Source: VRUE01 sp963720805 (GTDB lineage Bacteria; Actinomycetota; Thermoleophilia; Solirubrobacterales; 70-9). From it: 64,000 nt of DNA. Under the pieces are notes generated by a model. It saw nothing but the letters and a program-made list of their open reading frames with translations, was not told where the DNA came from and did not search any database. Positions 16,107 to 25,059 of this stretch are shown here, in pieces. Location of the stretch: the NCBI GenBank assembly GCA_963720805.1, contig CAVRGT010000001.1, positions 62,001 through 126,000 of the forward strand. Direction: 5' to 3'. Position 1 is the first letter of the stretch; each line of letters opens with the position of its first letter. The translations under genes and the position numbers were made by a program.

Positions 16107-17294
16107 GTGGCAACCGCCAGTCGCCGTCGCTTTCCCGCCCTGCTCTCGCGCCGCAAAGGGGCAGCGCCGGTTGAGGCGATCGAAGGCCGGGTGCGTCTCG
16201 GCCACCGCACCAAGCACCTGGTCAAACGCCTCGTTCCCGGCGACGTCGCGGTCATCGACCACGTCAACATCGACCGCATCGCCGCCGAGGAGCTGATCTC
16301 GACCGGCGTCCGGGTCGTGATCAACGCCTCGCCCTCCTCCAACGGCCGCTATCCCAACGCCGGGCCGCTGTTGCTGGTGCAGGCGGGGGTGCGGCTGATC
16401 GACGTCGAGGACGCCAACCCCTTCGAGCTGCTCGCCGACGGCAATCGGGTCACGGTCGCCGACGGCGTCGTCCTCGGCGCCGGGCGCGAGCTGCTGCGCG
16501 GTCGCATGCTCGGCCTCGAGGAGCTCGAACGCCGGCGCGACGAGCAGCTCCAGCGAGTCGACGAGGCGCTGGCCGAATTCGCCGAGAACACCGTCGCCCA
16601 CGTGCGGGGGGAGACCGACCTGCTCACCGGCAGCGTCGAGTTCCCACCGACTCGGGCCTCCTTCCGCGACCGCCACGTGCTGATCGTCGTCCGCGGCGAC
16701 CGCCACCGCCGCGACCTCAAGGCCCTGCGCGCCTACATCCGTGACGTGCGGCCGCTCATTGTCGCCGTCGACGGTGGCGCCGACGGAGTGCTCGCGGCCG
16801 GGATGAAGCCCGACCTGATCCTCGGCGACATGGACTCGGCCGGCGACGAGGCACTGCGCTGCGGCGCCGAGCTGATCGTCCACGCCTACCCCGACGGCCG
16901 CGCGCCGGGGCGCCAGCGCCTGCTCGACCTCGGGCTCGACCACACTCTGCTCCCCGCCGCCGGCACCAGCGAGGACGTGGCGATGCTGATGGCCCATGAG
17001 AAGGGGGCGACGCTGATCGTCAGCGTCGGCGCCCACTTCAACCTGATCGAGTTCCTCGACCGCAAGCGCGGCGGCATGTCTTCGACCTTCCTCACCCGGC
17101 TGCGGATCGGCGAGAAGCTGGTCGACGCCAAGGGGGTGAGCCGGCTCTACAACCCGAGCTCGCCGTTTGGCCCCGTCGCCCTCTTCCTCGCCGCCTTCAT
17201 GGTCCTGCTGGCGATCGTCGTGATCACCTCGCCGGCGCTCAATGACCTGGTCCAGCTGGTCTGGCTGAAGATCAAGATCCAGCTCGGTCTGTAG
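16107..17294 (+). CDS. steA: SteA-like cell division/septation protein
   Basis: The 395-residue product resembles actinobacterial SteA, which has a thiamine-pyrophosphokinase-like fold and a C-terminal membrane helix and works with SteB in peptidoglycan hydrolysis at division. Seen here: GRVRLGHRTKHLVKRL at the start, VINASPSSNGRYPNAGPLLL, the TPK-like VAVDGGADGVL and ILGDMDS, and a C-terminal helix around residues 358-380 (VALFLAAFMVLLAIVVI). The GTG at 16107 is the start that keeps the whole N-terminal domain. The next gene is the SteB/MctB-like partner. Confidence 0.85.
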   Translation: MATASRRRFPALLSRRKGAAPVEAIEGRVRLGHRTKHLVKRLVPGDVAVIDHVNIDRIAAEELISTGVRVVINASPSSNGRYPNAGPLLLVQAGVRLIDVEDANPFELLADGNRVTVADGVVLGAGRELLRGRMLGLEELERRRDEQLQRVDEALAEFAENTVAHVRGETDLLTGSVEFPPTRASFRDRHVLIVVRGDRHRRDLKALRAYIRDVRPLIVAVDGGADGVLAAGMKPDLILGDMDSAGDEALRCGAELIVHAYPDGRAPGRQRLLDLGLDHTLLPAAGTSEDVAMLMAHEKGATLIVSVGAHFNLIEFLDRKRGGMSSTFLTRLRIGEKLVDAKGVSRLYNPSSPFGPVALFLAAFMVLLAIVVITSPALNDLVQLVWLKIKIQLGL

Positions 17295-17321
17295 GCCCGG
17301 CGTCTAGCCTTCCGCTCTGCC

Positions 17322-18194
17322 ATGGGTTACAGCGCTCGATACCACGCGGTCTCACTGGTCGCCGTCTTCCTCGCCCTCGCGATCGGCATCCTGATCGGCG
17401 CCGAGTTCGGCGGCGACGCGCTGACCAACACCCGCAAGAACCTCGAGCAGAGCCTCACCGGCAATCTCCAGGACGAACGTGAACGGGCCGGGGAACTGAA
17501 CGGCAAGCTGGCCCGCTCCGACGAATTTGCCGGCCGGGTCTACCCGGCGCTGGTGCGCGAACGGCTGGCCGGCAAGCGGATCGGCGTGGTCGCGATTGGC
17601 GACCTGCCGGGCGGCACCGGGACCGCGATCGAGCAAGCGCTGGCGCCGACCGGGGCGCACATCGTCGGCATCGGCGTGGTGCGCGAGCCGGTCGACCTCA
17701 GCGGCCTCGGCGGCGAACTGGCGAAAACGCGCTTCGCCAAGATCCGCCGCAATGAAGAAGAGCTGGTGGAATTCGGCACTGGCGTCGGTCGCCAGCTGGT
17801 CCGCGGGGGCAACCTGCTCGACCGCGTGCGCAGTCGCATCTTCTCGCGCGCCAGCGGCAACTTCGGCGGCCTCGACGGCGTCATCGTCGTGCGCCAGACG
17901 CCGGAAGAGATGGGGCCGGTGCAGCGCGCCAAGGCCTCGACCCTCGAATCGGCGCTGATGGAGGGCATGACGGGGACGCGGGTGCCGGTGGTCGGGGTGG
18001 AGACGTCGGCGACCGAACCGACCTCGATCTCCTTTTTCGCCGGCAACGACCTCTCCAGCGTCGATGATGTCGAGACCCCGGCGGGCAAAGTGGCGACGGT
18101 CTTCGCCCTGCTCGGCGCCGAGGGGAGCTTCGGCGTCAAGGGCTCGGCCGATCGCCTCCTGCCCGACCTGCTGCCCCCGGCCGAATCTCCTTGA
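17322..18194 (+). CDS. MctB/SteB-family membrane-anchored protein
   Basis: The 290-residue product has one N-terminal membrane helix (AVSLVAVFLALAIGILIGAEF) followed by a coiled-coil stretch and a periplasmic-type domain, the layout of Pfam MctB proteins. In corynebacteria the gene beside steA is steB, which pairs with SteA in cell separation; in mycobacteria relatives are called copper transport protein MctB. Its position directly after steA favours the division role. The start matches the family motif YHAVSLVAVF. Confidence 0.8.
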   Translation: MGYSARYHAVSLVAVFLALAIGILIGAEFGGDALTNTRKNLEQSLTGNLQDERERAGELNGKLARSDEFAGRVYPALVRERLAGKRIGVVAIGDLPGGTGTAIEQALAPTGAHIVGIGVVREPVDLSGLGGELAKTRFAKIRRNEEELVEFGTGVGRQLVRGGNLLDRVRSRIFSRASGNFGGLDGVIVVRQTPEEMGPVQRAKASTLESALMEGMTGTRVPVVGVETSATEPTSISFFAGNDLSSVDDVETPAGKVATVFALLGAEGSFGVKGSADRLLPDLLPPAESP

Positions 18195-19027
18195 CCTGGC
18201 TCGGCCTCCCGGTCGCGATCGTCGTCGCCCTGCTGGTCGTGCCCGCGGGGGTGCGCGGGCTGCTCGACGCCGGCCTGGTGCGGACCAACTACCGGGGGGC
18301 GAGCCTCGCCTTCCCACTCGGCGCGGTGCTGGCGACGGCGGCGTTGGTCGCATTGGCGCCGCTGGCCTTCCTCAACGACCGCGCCGACCTCGACCTGCTC
18401 AGTCCCGAACTACGGCGCTGGATGCCGTACCTGCTGGGCGTCGTCTTCCTCGGTTTCCTCGACGACTCGCTGGGGCGCGGCGAGGACGCGAACGCGCCGC
18501 GGGGCTGGCGCGGGCACGCGCGGGCGCTGCGGAGCGGCAGCCTCTCGACCGGCGCGATCAAGGCACTGGGGGCGTTGGCGCTCGCCGCCTACGTCGTCTC
18601 CGGTCGCGGGCTCGAATCCTGGCGCTACATCGCTGACGTGGCGCTGCTGATCCTCGCCACCAACCTCTTCAACCTGCTCGACCTGCGGCCGGGGCGGGCG
18701 GAGAAGGGGCTGGCGCTGCTCGCCGTCGGGCTCTGCCTCGGCGCCTGGACCCTGGCGCCGCTGGAGCTGCTCGGCATCTTCGCCGGCCCGGCCCTGGTCG
18801 GCGCCGCCTTCACATTGCGTGAGCGGGCGATGCTGGGCGACACCGGCTCCAACCTGCTCGGTGCGATCGGCGGGGTCTGGTTGCTGAGCACATTGGGGCC
18901 CGACGCTCGTCTGATCGCCCTCGCCGCGGTCGCCGGACTTACCATTTACGGAGAGTTGCGTTCGATCTCGGCGGCGATCGAATCGGTTCCGCCATTGCGA
19001 TGGCTAGACTCGCTCGGCAGAGCATGA
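18191..19027 (+). CDS. MraY/WecA-like phospho-sugar transferase family membrane protein
   Basis: The 278-residue product has 8-10 hydrophobic segments and polyprenyl-phosphate phosphotransferase motifs in reduced form: TNYRG near the N-terminus, GFLDDSLG (paired Asp), NLFNLLDLRPGR where MraY has NxxNxxDG, and GDTGSN. The family moves a phospho-sugar to undecaprenyl phosphate. The Gly after the last Asp of NxxNxxD is replaced by Leu, so catalysis is uncertain. It starts with TTG overlapping the stop of the MctB-like gene and ends overlapping pyrG. Confidence 0.75.
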   Translation: MTWLGLPVAIVVALLVVPAGVRGLLDAGLVRTNYRGASLAFPLGAVLATAALVALAPLAFLNDRADLDLLSPELRRWMPYLLGVVFLGFLDDSLGRGEDANAPRGWRGHARALRSGSLSTGAIKALGALALAAYVVSGRGLESWRYIADVALLILATNLFNLLDLRPGRAEKGLALLAVGLCLGAWTLAPLELLGIFAGPALVGAAFTLRERAMLGDTGSNLLGAIGGVWLLSTLGPDARLIALAAVAGLTIYGELRSISAAIESVPPLRWLDSLGRA

Positions 19028-20709
19028 GTAGACCTTCCCAAGGCGACACCAGGTTCATCTTCGTCACCGGTGGCGTGGTCTCTGCTCTCGGCAAGGGGAT
19101 CGCTGCGGCCTCGATCGGCCGCCTGCTTCGCTCCCGCGGCTACCGGGTGCAGCTGCAGAAGTTCGATCCCTACATCAACGTCGACCCGGGGACGATGAGC
19201 CCGTTCCAGCACGGTGAGGTCTTCGTCACCGAGGACGGCGCCGAGACCGACCTCGACCTTGGGCATTACGAGCGGTTCACCGACGAGAACACCTCGCGCG
19301 CCTCCAACGTCACGGCCGGTGCCGTCTACAACTCGGTGATCAACCGCGAGCGCCGCGGCGACTACCTCGGCGCCACGGTGCAGGTGATCCCCCACATCAC
19401 CAACGAGATCAAGAACCGGATCCGGATCGTCGCCGAGTCGCAGGCAGTCGACTTCGTGATCACCGAGATCGGTGGCACGGTCGGCGACATCGAGTCGCTG
19501 CCCTTCCTCGAGTCGATCCGCCAGCTCTACACCGACCTCGGCCCGAAGCGCTCGATGTTCGTCCACCTGACCCTGGTGCCCTATGTGGGACACGCGGGCG
19601 AGCTGAAGACGAAGCCGACCCAGCACTCGGTCAACGAGCTGCGCCGGATCGGGATCCAGCCGCACGCCCTGGTCTGCCGCTCCGAGGGGCGCCTCGACCG
19701 CGAGATCCGCGAGAAGATCGCCCTCTTCGCCAGCCTTCCCGTCGACGCGGTGATCTCCGCCAATGACGTCGACAACATCTACAAGGTGCCGCTGGTCTTC
19801 CGCGCCGAGGGCGTCGATGACCTGGTGCTCGACCACTTCGAGATGGAGGCGCCCTCCTCCGACCTCTCCGAATGGGAGGCGATGGTCAAACGCGCCGACG
19901 AGGCCGAGGGCAAGGTGCGGATCGCCCTGGTCGGCAAGTACGTGCAGCTCGCCGACGCTTACAAGTCGGTGATCGAGGCGCTCGAGCACGGCGGCATCCA
20001 CCACGGCGTCAAGGTCGAGGTCGAGCTGGTCGATTCCGAGAACTTCGACCCCGAGCGGCTCGAGGGCGTCGACGGCATCCTCATCCCCGGCGGCTTCGGC
20101 GAGCGCGGGATCGAGGGCAAGGTCTCGGCGGCGCGGATCGCCCGCGAACGCTCGATTCCCTACCTGGGGATCTGCCTCGGCATGCAGATCGCCGTGGTCG
20201 AGTTTGCCCGCACTGTCGCCGGCATGGACGGCGCCAACTCGGCCGAGTTCGACCCCGAGACGCCCTTCCCGGTGGTCGACCTGCTGCCCGAGCAGAAGGA
20301 GGTCTCCGAGATGGGCGGCACGATGCGGCTCGGCGCCGACCCGGTGAAGCTGCACGAGGGCACGCGGGCGGCCGAGATCTACGGCGAGCAGGTCATCTAC
20401 AAGCGCCACCGCCACCGTTACGAGGTCAACAACCAGCTGCGCCGCCGGCTCGAGGACGAGGGCCTGGTCTGTGGCGGCACCTCGCCGGACGAGCGCCTGG
20501 TTGAGATGGTCGAGCTGCCCGATCACCCCTTCTTCGTCGCCTCCCAGTTCCACCCCGAGTTCAACTCGCGACCCAACCGGCCCGAGCCGCTCTTCCGCGA
20601 GTTCGTCGGTGCCGCGTCGCACCACGCGGGTGACCAGCCGGCCGAAGATGCTGAGCTGTCCGAGGGCGAAGCGCAGGGCAGCGAAGCCAGTGTGCGGCAG
20701 TCGGGCTGA
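19024..20709 (+). CDS. pyrG: CTP synthase
   Basis: PyrG aminates UTP to CTP using glutamine and ATP. The product of 561 residues has the synthetase P-loop FVTGGVVSALGKG near the N-terminus, KFDPYINVDPGTMSPFQHGEVFV and EIGGTVGDIESLPFLE, followed by a class I glutaminase domain with the nucleophile Cys384 in GICLGMQ and the His-Glu pair in SQFHPEF. The ATG at 19024 overlaps the upstream stop (ATGA). A short acidic tail extends past the glutaminase domain. Confidence 0.97.
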   Translation: MSRPSQGDTRFIFVTGGVVSALGKGIAAASIGRLLRSRGYRVQLQKFDPYINVDPGTMSPFQHGEVFVTEDGAETDLDLGHYERFTDENTSRASNVTAGAVYNSVINRERRGDYLGATVQVIPHITNEIKNRIRIVAESQAVDFVITEIGGTVGDIESLPFLESIRQLYTDLGPKRSMFVHLTLVPYVGHAGELKTKPTQHSVNELRRIGIQPHALVCRSEGRLDREIREKIALFASLPVDAVISANDVDNIYKVPLVFRAEGVDDLVLDHFEMEAPSSDLSEWEAMVKRADEAEGKVRIALVGKYVQLADAYKSVIEALEHGGIHHGVKVEVELVDSENFDPERLEGVDGILIPGGFGERGIEGKVSAARIARERSIPYLGICLGMQIAVVEFARTVAGMDGANSAEFDPETPFPVVDLLPEQKEVSEMGGTMRLGADPVKLHEGTRAAEIYGEQVIYKRHRHRYEVNNQLRRRLEDEGLVCGGTSPDERLVEMVELPDHPFFVASQFHPEFNSRPNRPEPLFREFVGAASHHAGDQPAEDAELSEGEAQGSEASVRQSG

Positions 20710-20824
20710 GCGTCAATCCCGGTAGGGGTTTCGCTTAACTTTTTCGGTGGAGCGGAATCTGCTGGCGCCGCAAGGTGGGCGCCGAAAAAGTGCAAGACGC
20801 TCCACCCCTACCGGGATTGACGCT
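20709..20824. repeat. Long palindromic element, family B copy 2
   Basis: The 20-base arms 20709-20728 and 20805-20824 are fully complementary. The inside matches family B copy 1 in reverse orientation (TTAACTTTTTCG, GGCGCC, CGAAAAAGTGCAAGA). The first base is the last base of the pyrG stop codon. The distal arm segment differs from copy 1, with matching changes on both sides. Confidence 0.85.
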
Positions 20825-20865
20825 GAGTTCGCGGTTGCCTGTCCGCCCAGTTAGCCTGTCTCGCC

Positions 20866-21984
20866 GTGGAGAGATTGCACGAGACCTTCGTCCGTTTGTG
20901 CGAGATTCGCAGCCCCACCGGCGAGGAGCGGGAGGTGGCGGATTCGCTTGCTGCCGAGTTGCGGGCGCTTGGGCTTGAGGTGAGTGAGGACGATGCGGCT
21001 GGGCCGGCGGAAGCCGGTGCGGGGAATCTGCTGGCGCGGCTGCCGGGTCAGAGCGATGAGTGGGTGATGTTCTGTGCTCACATCGATACGGTGCCGCATA
21101 AGGGGCAGATCGAGGTGGTCGAATCGGAGGGCGTCTTTCGCAGTGCGGGGGAGACGATCCTCGGCGCCGACAACAAGGCTGCCGTGGCGGTCTTCATGGA
21201 GCTGGTTGCTCGCCACGCGGGGAGCGACGGGCCGCCGCCGATCGGGATCGAGCTGCTGCTGACGGTCGCCGAGGAGCAGGGTCTGCGCGGCGCCAAGGCC
21301 TTTGACGCGAGCCTGCTGCGTTCCAAGTGCGGCTTCGTGCTCGACCACGCCAGCGACGTCGGCGAGGTAATTGTCACCTCGCCGACCCAGCAGAGCGTGC
21401 GAGCGGATTTCACCGGGGTTGAGGCTCACGCCGGCATCCGGCCCGAGGACGGCAATAGCGCGATCGCCGCGGCGTCGGCAGCGATCGCCCGCATGGAGTT
21501 GGGGCGGCTCGACGACGAGACCACCGCCAACGTCGGCGTGATCCGCGGTGGCACCTCCGGCAACGTCGTCCCCGGTCACTGCGAGATCGTCGCCGAGGCG
21601 CGCAGCCTCGACGCCAACCGCGCGGCCGAGGTCGCCGGTGCGCTCAGCGATGCCTGCGCCTGGGGCGCCGGCGAGCACGGCTGCGACGCCGACGTCAGGG
21701 TCGAAGAGCTCTTCCGTGGCTACAAGATTCCACCGTCCTCGCCTGCTCTTGCTCTCGCCGAGGCGGGGTTGCGGCGGGCCGGGTTCGAGCCCGAGCGCAC
21801 GGCGACCGGCGGTGGCAGCGACGCCAACGCGCTGATCGTCGACGGCTTCGATTGCATTCTGCTCGCCAACGGCACCGAGGCGAACCACACGGCCGACGAG
21901 GCAGTCAGCGCGCGCAACCTCGACGCGATGCTCGAGGTCTGCGAGGGGATCGTCGCCGAGGCTGCAGCCGCGACCGGGCCGTGA
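20866..21984 (+). CDS. M20/M25 family zinc peptidase, PepT-like
   Basis: The 372-residue product is a two-domain metallopeptidase. Metal ligands are visible in CAHIDTVP (His and the Asp beside the active site), GADNKAAVAV (bridging Asp), TVAEEQGLRGA (catalytic Glu pair), DHASDVGE, and a last His in ANGTEANHTADE. The lid domain lies at about residues 180-290. It most resembles tripeptide aminopeptidase T and related dipeptidases; exact specificity is not clear. Start is GTG at 20866. Confidence 0.88.
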   Translation: MERLHETFVRLCEIRSPTGEEREVADSLAAELRALGLEVSEDDAAGPAEAGAGNLLARLPGQSDEWVMFCAHIDTVPHKGQIEVVESEGVFRSAGETILGADNKAAVAVFMELVARHAGSDGPPPIGIELLLTVAEEQGLRGAKAFDASLLRSKCGFVLDHASDVGEVIVTSPTQQSVRADFTGVEAHAGIRPEDGNSAIAAASAAIARMELGRLDDETTANVGVIRGGTSGNVVPGHCEIVAEARSLDANRAAEVAGALSDACAWGAGEHGCDADVRVEELFRGYKIPPSSPALALAEAGLRRAGFEPERTATGGGSDANALIVDGFDCILLANGTEANHTADEAVSARNLDAMLEVCEGIVAEAAAATGP

Positions 21985-22003
21985 GGCGACGGAGGACCGG
22001 CCG

Positions 22004-23049
22004 GTGAGCGCTCGGCTGAAGCTGCGCCGCGGCGTGGTCGTCGTCGCCGATCCGCTGACAGTTGAGATCGACGGCGAGCGGCGCCCGGCCTGGGCAGACG
22101 AGACGCTGCTCGGTGAGATGCACGAGGGCGACGAGGTAGTAGTCAACGTCGCGGCGCTCGACCTCGAGCTCGGCTCCGGCGGCTTCGACATCGTCCACGT
22201 CAACCTCACCCGCGGCCTCGAGGCGAGCGGCGAGGGCGGCGAGCACGTAATCAAGCTCAACTACACCTCGATCCAACACCCAATCGACCCGGTCGAGCTC
22301 CCGGTGCGCCTTATGCACGCTGGAAGTGCAAAAGGCGCACCGGAACCGACTGGGCAGGCGATGCCGGTGCTCGTTTTGCCGCTGCACGGGCATTTGGCGC
22401 CGGTGGCCTGGGCCGCCGCGCAGGCTTGGTCGGGCGCCAAGATCGGCTACGTGCAGACCGGGGAGGGGCATTGCCGGGGTCGCTCAGCCGCGACGTCGCC
22501 GAGCTGCGCGAGCGCGGGCTGCTCTGCGGCCACATCACCGCCGCGCCGGCCTACGGCGGCGAGCACGAGGCGATCTCCGTTGCCGGAGCGCTCGACGCCG
22601 CCGCCCACAAACTGGGTTGGGACGCGGTGATTGCCGGCCCTGGCCCCGGAATCATCGGCTCCGACACGCGCCTCGGCCATGGCGGCATCGCCGCGCTTGA
22701 CACCGCCCACGCCTCGCTCGCGCTCGGCCTGCCGACTCTGATCTCGCCGCGGCTCTCCTCAGCCGACCCCCGTGAGCGTCACCAGCCGGTCAGCCACCAC
22801 ACCCTGACCGTGCTCGAACTTCTCCTCGGCGCCGTCGAGATCCCGGTGCCGACCAACGAGCCGGTGCCGATCGCGATCCTGGCTACCGCGGCGGGCTGGC
22901 GCCACCGCCTGCGCGAAGCCCCAGTCGACCTCGCCGGCTATGCGGCAGCCGGCTTGCCGGCGAGGTCGATGGGCCGCAGCCTCGAGGAAGACCCACTTTT
23001 CTTTGCCGCCGCGCTCGCCGCGGGTGCTGCCTTGCGCCGCAAGGGTTGA
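22004..23049 (+). CDS. DUF3866 family protein, frameshifted, carrying a palindromic repeat in its coding sequence
   Basis: DUF3866 proteins are conserved in Actinobacteria and some Firmicutes and have no known function. The first part (LRRGVVVVADPL, HVIKLNYTSIQHPI, VLVLPLHGHLAPVAWAAA, GYVQTGEG) and the second (SLSRDVAELRERGLLCGH, AGPGPGIIGSDTRLGHGG, DPRERHQPVSHHT) are in different frames joined near 22467, where one G seems missing from a G-run. Between the N-terminal domain and the catalytic-looking core, family A copy 3 is read in frame as PVRLMHAGSAKGAPE. The gene follows the peptidase closely and precedes xerD. Confidence 0.8.
22301..22343. repeat. Dispersed hairpin repeat, family A copy 3, inside a coding sequence
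   Basis: CCGGTGCGCCTTATGCAC pairs with GTGCAAAAGGCGCACCGG, with the same single mismatch as the other copies and the same orientation as copy 2. It is translated as about 14 residues within the DUF3866 protein. Confidence 0.85.
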
Positions 23050-23075
23050 GCGGAGGCGGGGAGAACAACCCCGCC

Positions 23076-24023
23076 ATGTCAGTTGCCGCAGCGCCCCCTG
23101 CCCGAACCGAGTCTCGCTTCGAGGGACTCGTCCTCGACTTCCTTTCATACCTGGAGCTGGAGCGCGGGCTCTCGCGGAACACGCTCGACGCCTACCGCAC
23201 CGACCTGCACCAGTACGGCGAGTACCTCAGCGCCCATCAGATCGACGCGCTGGCGGCGGGCCCGGCCGAGATCAGCGAGTTCCTGGCCGAGCTGGCGACC
23301 GGGGAGAACCGGCCGGCGTGCTCCTCGGCGACCGTGCACCGCAAGGCCGCCTGTCTGCGCTCCTTCTACAAGCAGCTGCGCCGCGACGAGTTGATTGGCG
23401 ACGACCCGACCGCGGCCCTGAGCGCGCCGCGCCGGGCCAAGAAGCTGCCGCAGGTGCTCAACTACGCCGAGGTGCAGAAGCTGCTGGCGGCGCCGAGCGG
23501 CGACGAGCCGACCGCCCTGCGCGACCGCGCCCTGCTCGAGGTGATGTACGCCTGCGGGCTGCGCGCCTCGGAGACGATCGGGCTAGATCTGTCCGACGTC
23601 GACCTGCACGAGGGCTTCCTGCGCGCCCGCGGCAAGGGCAACAAGGAACGACTGGTGCCGCTCGGACGCCAGGCGATCGCCGCAATCTCCTCCTACCTGC
23701 GCGGCGGCCGTCCCAAGCTGATCGGCGAACGCCACGAGGCACGGCTCTTCGTCAACTTCCGCGGTGGCACGCTGAGCCGCCAGGGCCTCTACAAGATCGT
23801 CCAGCGCAACGCCCGCGCCGCCGGCCTCGCCGGCCAGATGAGCCCGCACACCCTGCGCCACAGCTTCGCCACCCACCTGCTGGCGGGTGGCTGCGACCTA
23901 CGCGCCGTCCAGGAGATGCTCGGCCACGCCGACATCTCAACCACCCAGATGTACACCCACCTGTCGGGCGAACAGCTGAAGGACGTCTACTTCAAGAGTC
24001 ACCCCCGCGCCACCGCCGACTGA
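23076..24023 (+). CDS. xerD: Tyrosine recombinase XerD
   Basis: XerD acts with XerC at dif to resolve chromosome dimers. The 315-residue product has the SAM-like N-terminal domain (FLSYLELERGLSRNTLDAY) and all catalytic residues: Arg163 in GLRASE, Lys187 in RGKGNKER, His258 and Arg261 in HTLRHSFATHLL, His284 in GHADISTTQ and Tyr293 in MYTHLS. The chromosomal place beside recO/mutM and the intact core fit a housekeeping XerD, not a phage integrase. The ATG at 23076 was chosen because the frame upstream has no family match. Confidence 0.9.
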   Translation: MSVAAAPPARTESRFEGLVLDFLSYLELERGLSRNTLDAYRTDLHQYGEYLSAHQIDALAAGPAEISEFLAELATGENRPACSSATVHRKAACLRSFYKQLRRDELIGDDPTAALSAPRRAKKLPQVLNYAEVQKLLAAPSGDEPTALRDRALLEVMYACGLRASETIGLDLSDVDLHEGFLRARGKGNKERLVPLGRQAIAAISSYLRGGRPKLIGERHEARLFVNFRGGTLSRQGLYKIVQRNARAAGLAGQMSPHTLRHSFATHLLAGGCDLRAVQEMLGHADISTTQMYTHLSGEQLKDVYFKSHPRATAD

Positions 24024-24030
24024 AGTCCCA

Positions 24031-24055
24031 CCCCCCCCCCCCCCCCCCCCCCCCC
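24031..24055. repeat. Run of 25 cytosines
   Basis: An uninterrupted C-tract follows the xerD stop by 7 bases. Homopolymers of this length are rare in bacteria. It could be a slippage-prone tract, a G-quadruplex or i-motif former, or an assembly artefact. Confidence 0.9.
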
Positions 24056-24068
24056 GTCCCACCGCGGC

Positions 24069-24113
24069 TGACTTCCTGGTTATTCGCGCATAGCGCGAAT
24101 AACCAGGAAGTCA
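24069..24113. terminator. Perfect 21-bp hairpin between xerD and mutM
   Basis: Bases 24069-24089 and 24093-24113 are exact reverse complements separated by ATA. The stem is less GC-rich than its surroundings (TTCCTGGTTATTCGCGC). No T-run follows, so a Rho-independent terminator is possible but not typical; a protein-binding or REP-like palindrome is an alternative. Confidence 0.5.
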
Positions 24114-24135
24114 CCGTCGTGTAGAACTCCGCGCG

Positions 24136-25059
24136 ATGCCCGAGTTGCCCGAGGTGGAGACCGTTTGCCGGCAGTTGGAGCCGGAGTTGGAGGGGCGGCG
24201 GGTCGAGGGGTTGGAGGTGCTCGATGTGCGCTGGTGTCGGCCGATGGCGCCGAAGAAGCTTGAAACCGCGGTCGACGGGGCGATGATCGAGGGGCTGGGA
24301 CGGCGCGGCAAGTACCTGCTGCTCGCGCTCGAGGGCGAGCGGACCCTGGTCATGCACCTGCGGATGACCGGCAACCTTGTCCTGGTCGAGGGCGAGAGCA
24401 AGCTCGACCCCTCTGAGGGACGGCGGCTGTACGAGGCCGAGCGCTCGACCTCCGAACGGCACCTGCGGGCGCGCTTCACGCTCGATGACGGCCGCGAGCT
24501 CTGGTTCACCGACCCGCGCCGCTTCGGCGAGGCCTTCCTGATCGACAACGCCGACCTCGAGGCACGCTTCGCCAAGCTTGGGGTCGAGCCGCTCTCGGCC
24601 GACTTCACCCCGGAGGCGCTGGCCGCTATGGCAGCGAACCGCACGGCGCCGCTCAAGTCATTCTTGCTCGACCAGTCGGGTGTCGCCGGGGTCGGCAACA
24701 TCTACGCCGACGAGGCGCTCTTTCGCGCCCGCCTGCACCCGCTCTCGCCCGCCGGCTCGATGAAGCCCGAGCACCTGGAGGCATTGCGCGACGCCGTGAT
24801 CGCCGCGCTGGAAGCCGGGATCGACGGCGGCGGCGCCTCGATCGACGACTACCGCGACGGGCGCGGCGAGAAGGGCACGATGCAGGACGAGTTCCTCGTC
24901 CACACCCGCGAGGGCGAGGCCTGCCCGCGCTGCGACGGCACGATCCTCCGCATCGTCGTCTCCGGCCGCTCGACCTACTTCTGCCCGAGCTGCCAGGTGC
25001 GCTTGCGCAAGCGGCCGCGGCGCAAACGCGCGAGGCCACGGCGTCGTTTGATCGATTGA
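24136..25059 (+). CDS. mutM: Formamidopyrimidine-DNA glycosylase (Fpg/MutM)
   Basis: MutM removes oxidised purines such as 8-oxoguanine and cleaves the abasic site. The 307-residue product starts PELPEVETV with catalytic Pro2 and Glu3 once Met is removed, has the conserved Lys59 (RRGKYLLL), the H2TH helix region (QSGVAGVGNIYADEALFRA) and a C-terminal zinc finger with cysteines in ACPRCDG and FCPSCQ. The end has a 15-residue Arg-rich tail (KRPRRKRARPRRR) beyond the finger. Confidence 0.95.
   Translation: MPELPEVETVCRQLEPELEGRRVEGLEVLDVRWCRPMAPKKLETAVDGAMIEGLGRRGKYLLLALEGERTLVMHLRMTGNLVLVEGESKLDPSEGRRLYEAERSTSERHLRARFTLDDGRELWFTDPRRFGEAFLIDNADLEARFAKLGVEPLSADFTPEALAAMAANRTAPLKSFLLDQSGVAGVGNIYADEALFRARLHPLSPAGSMKPEHLEALRDAVIAALEAGIDGGGASIDDYRDGRGEKGTMQDEFLVHTREGEACPRCDGTILRIVVSGRSTYFCPSCQVRLRKRPRRKRARPRRRLID

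Noticed and set aside
18946..20625. Long minus-strand frame opposite pyrG (559 codons)
   Set aside because: Antisense shadow of pyrG with Asp/His/Val-biased composition and no motif.
24031..24055. C25 run as a phase-variable promoter of mutM
   Set aside because: A hairpin lies between the run and mutM and no promoter elements are visible near it; an artefact is at least as likely.
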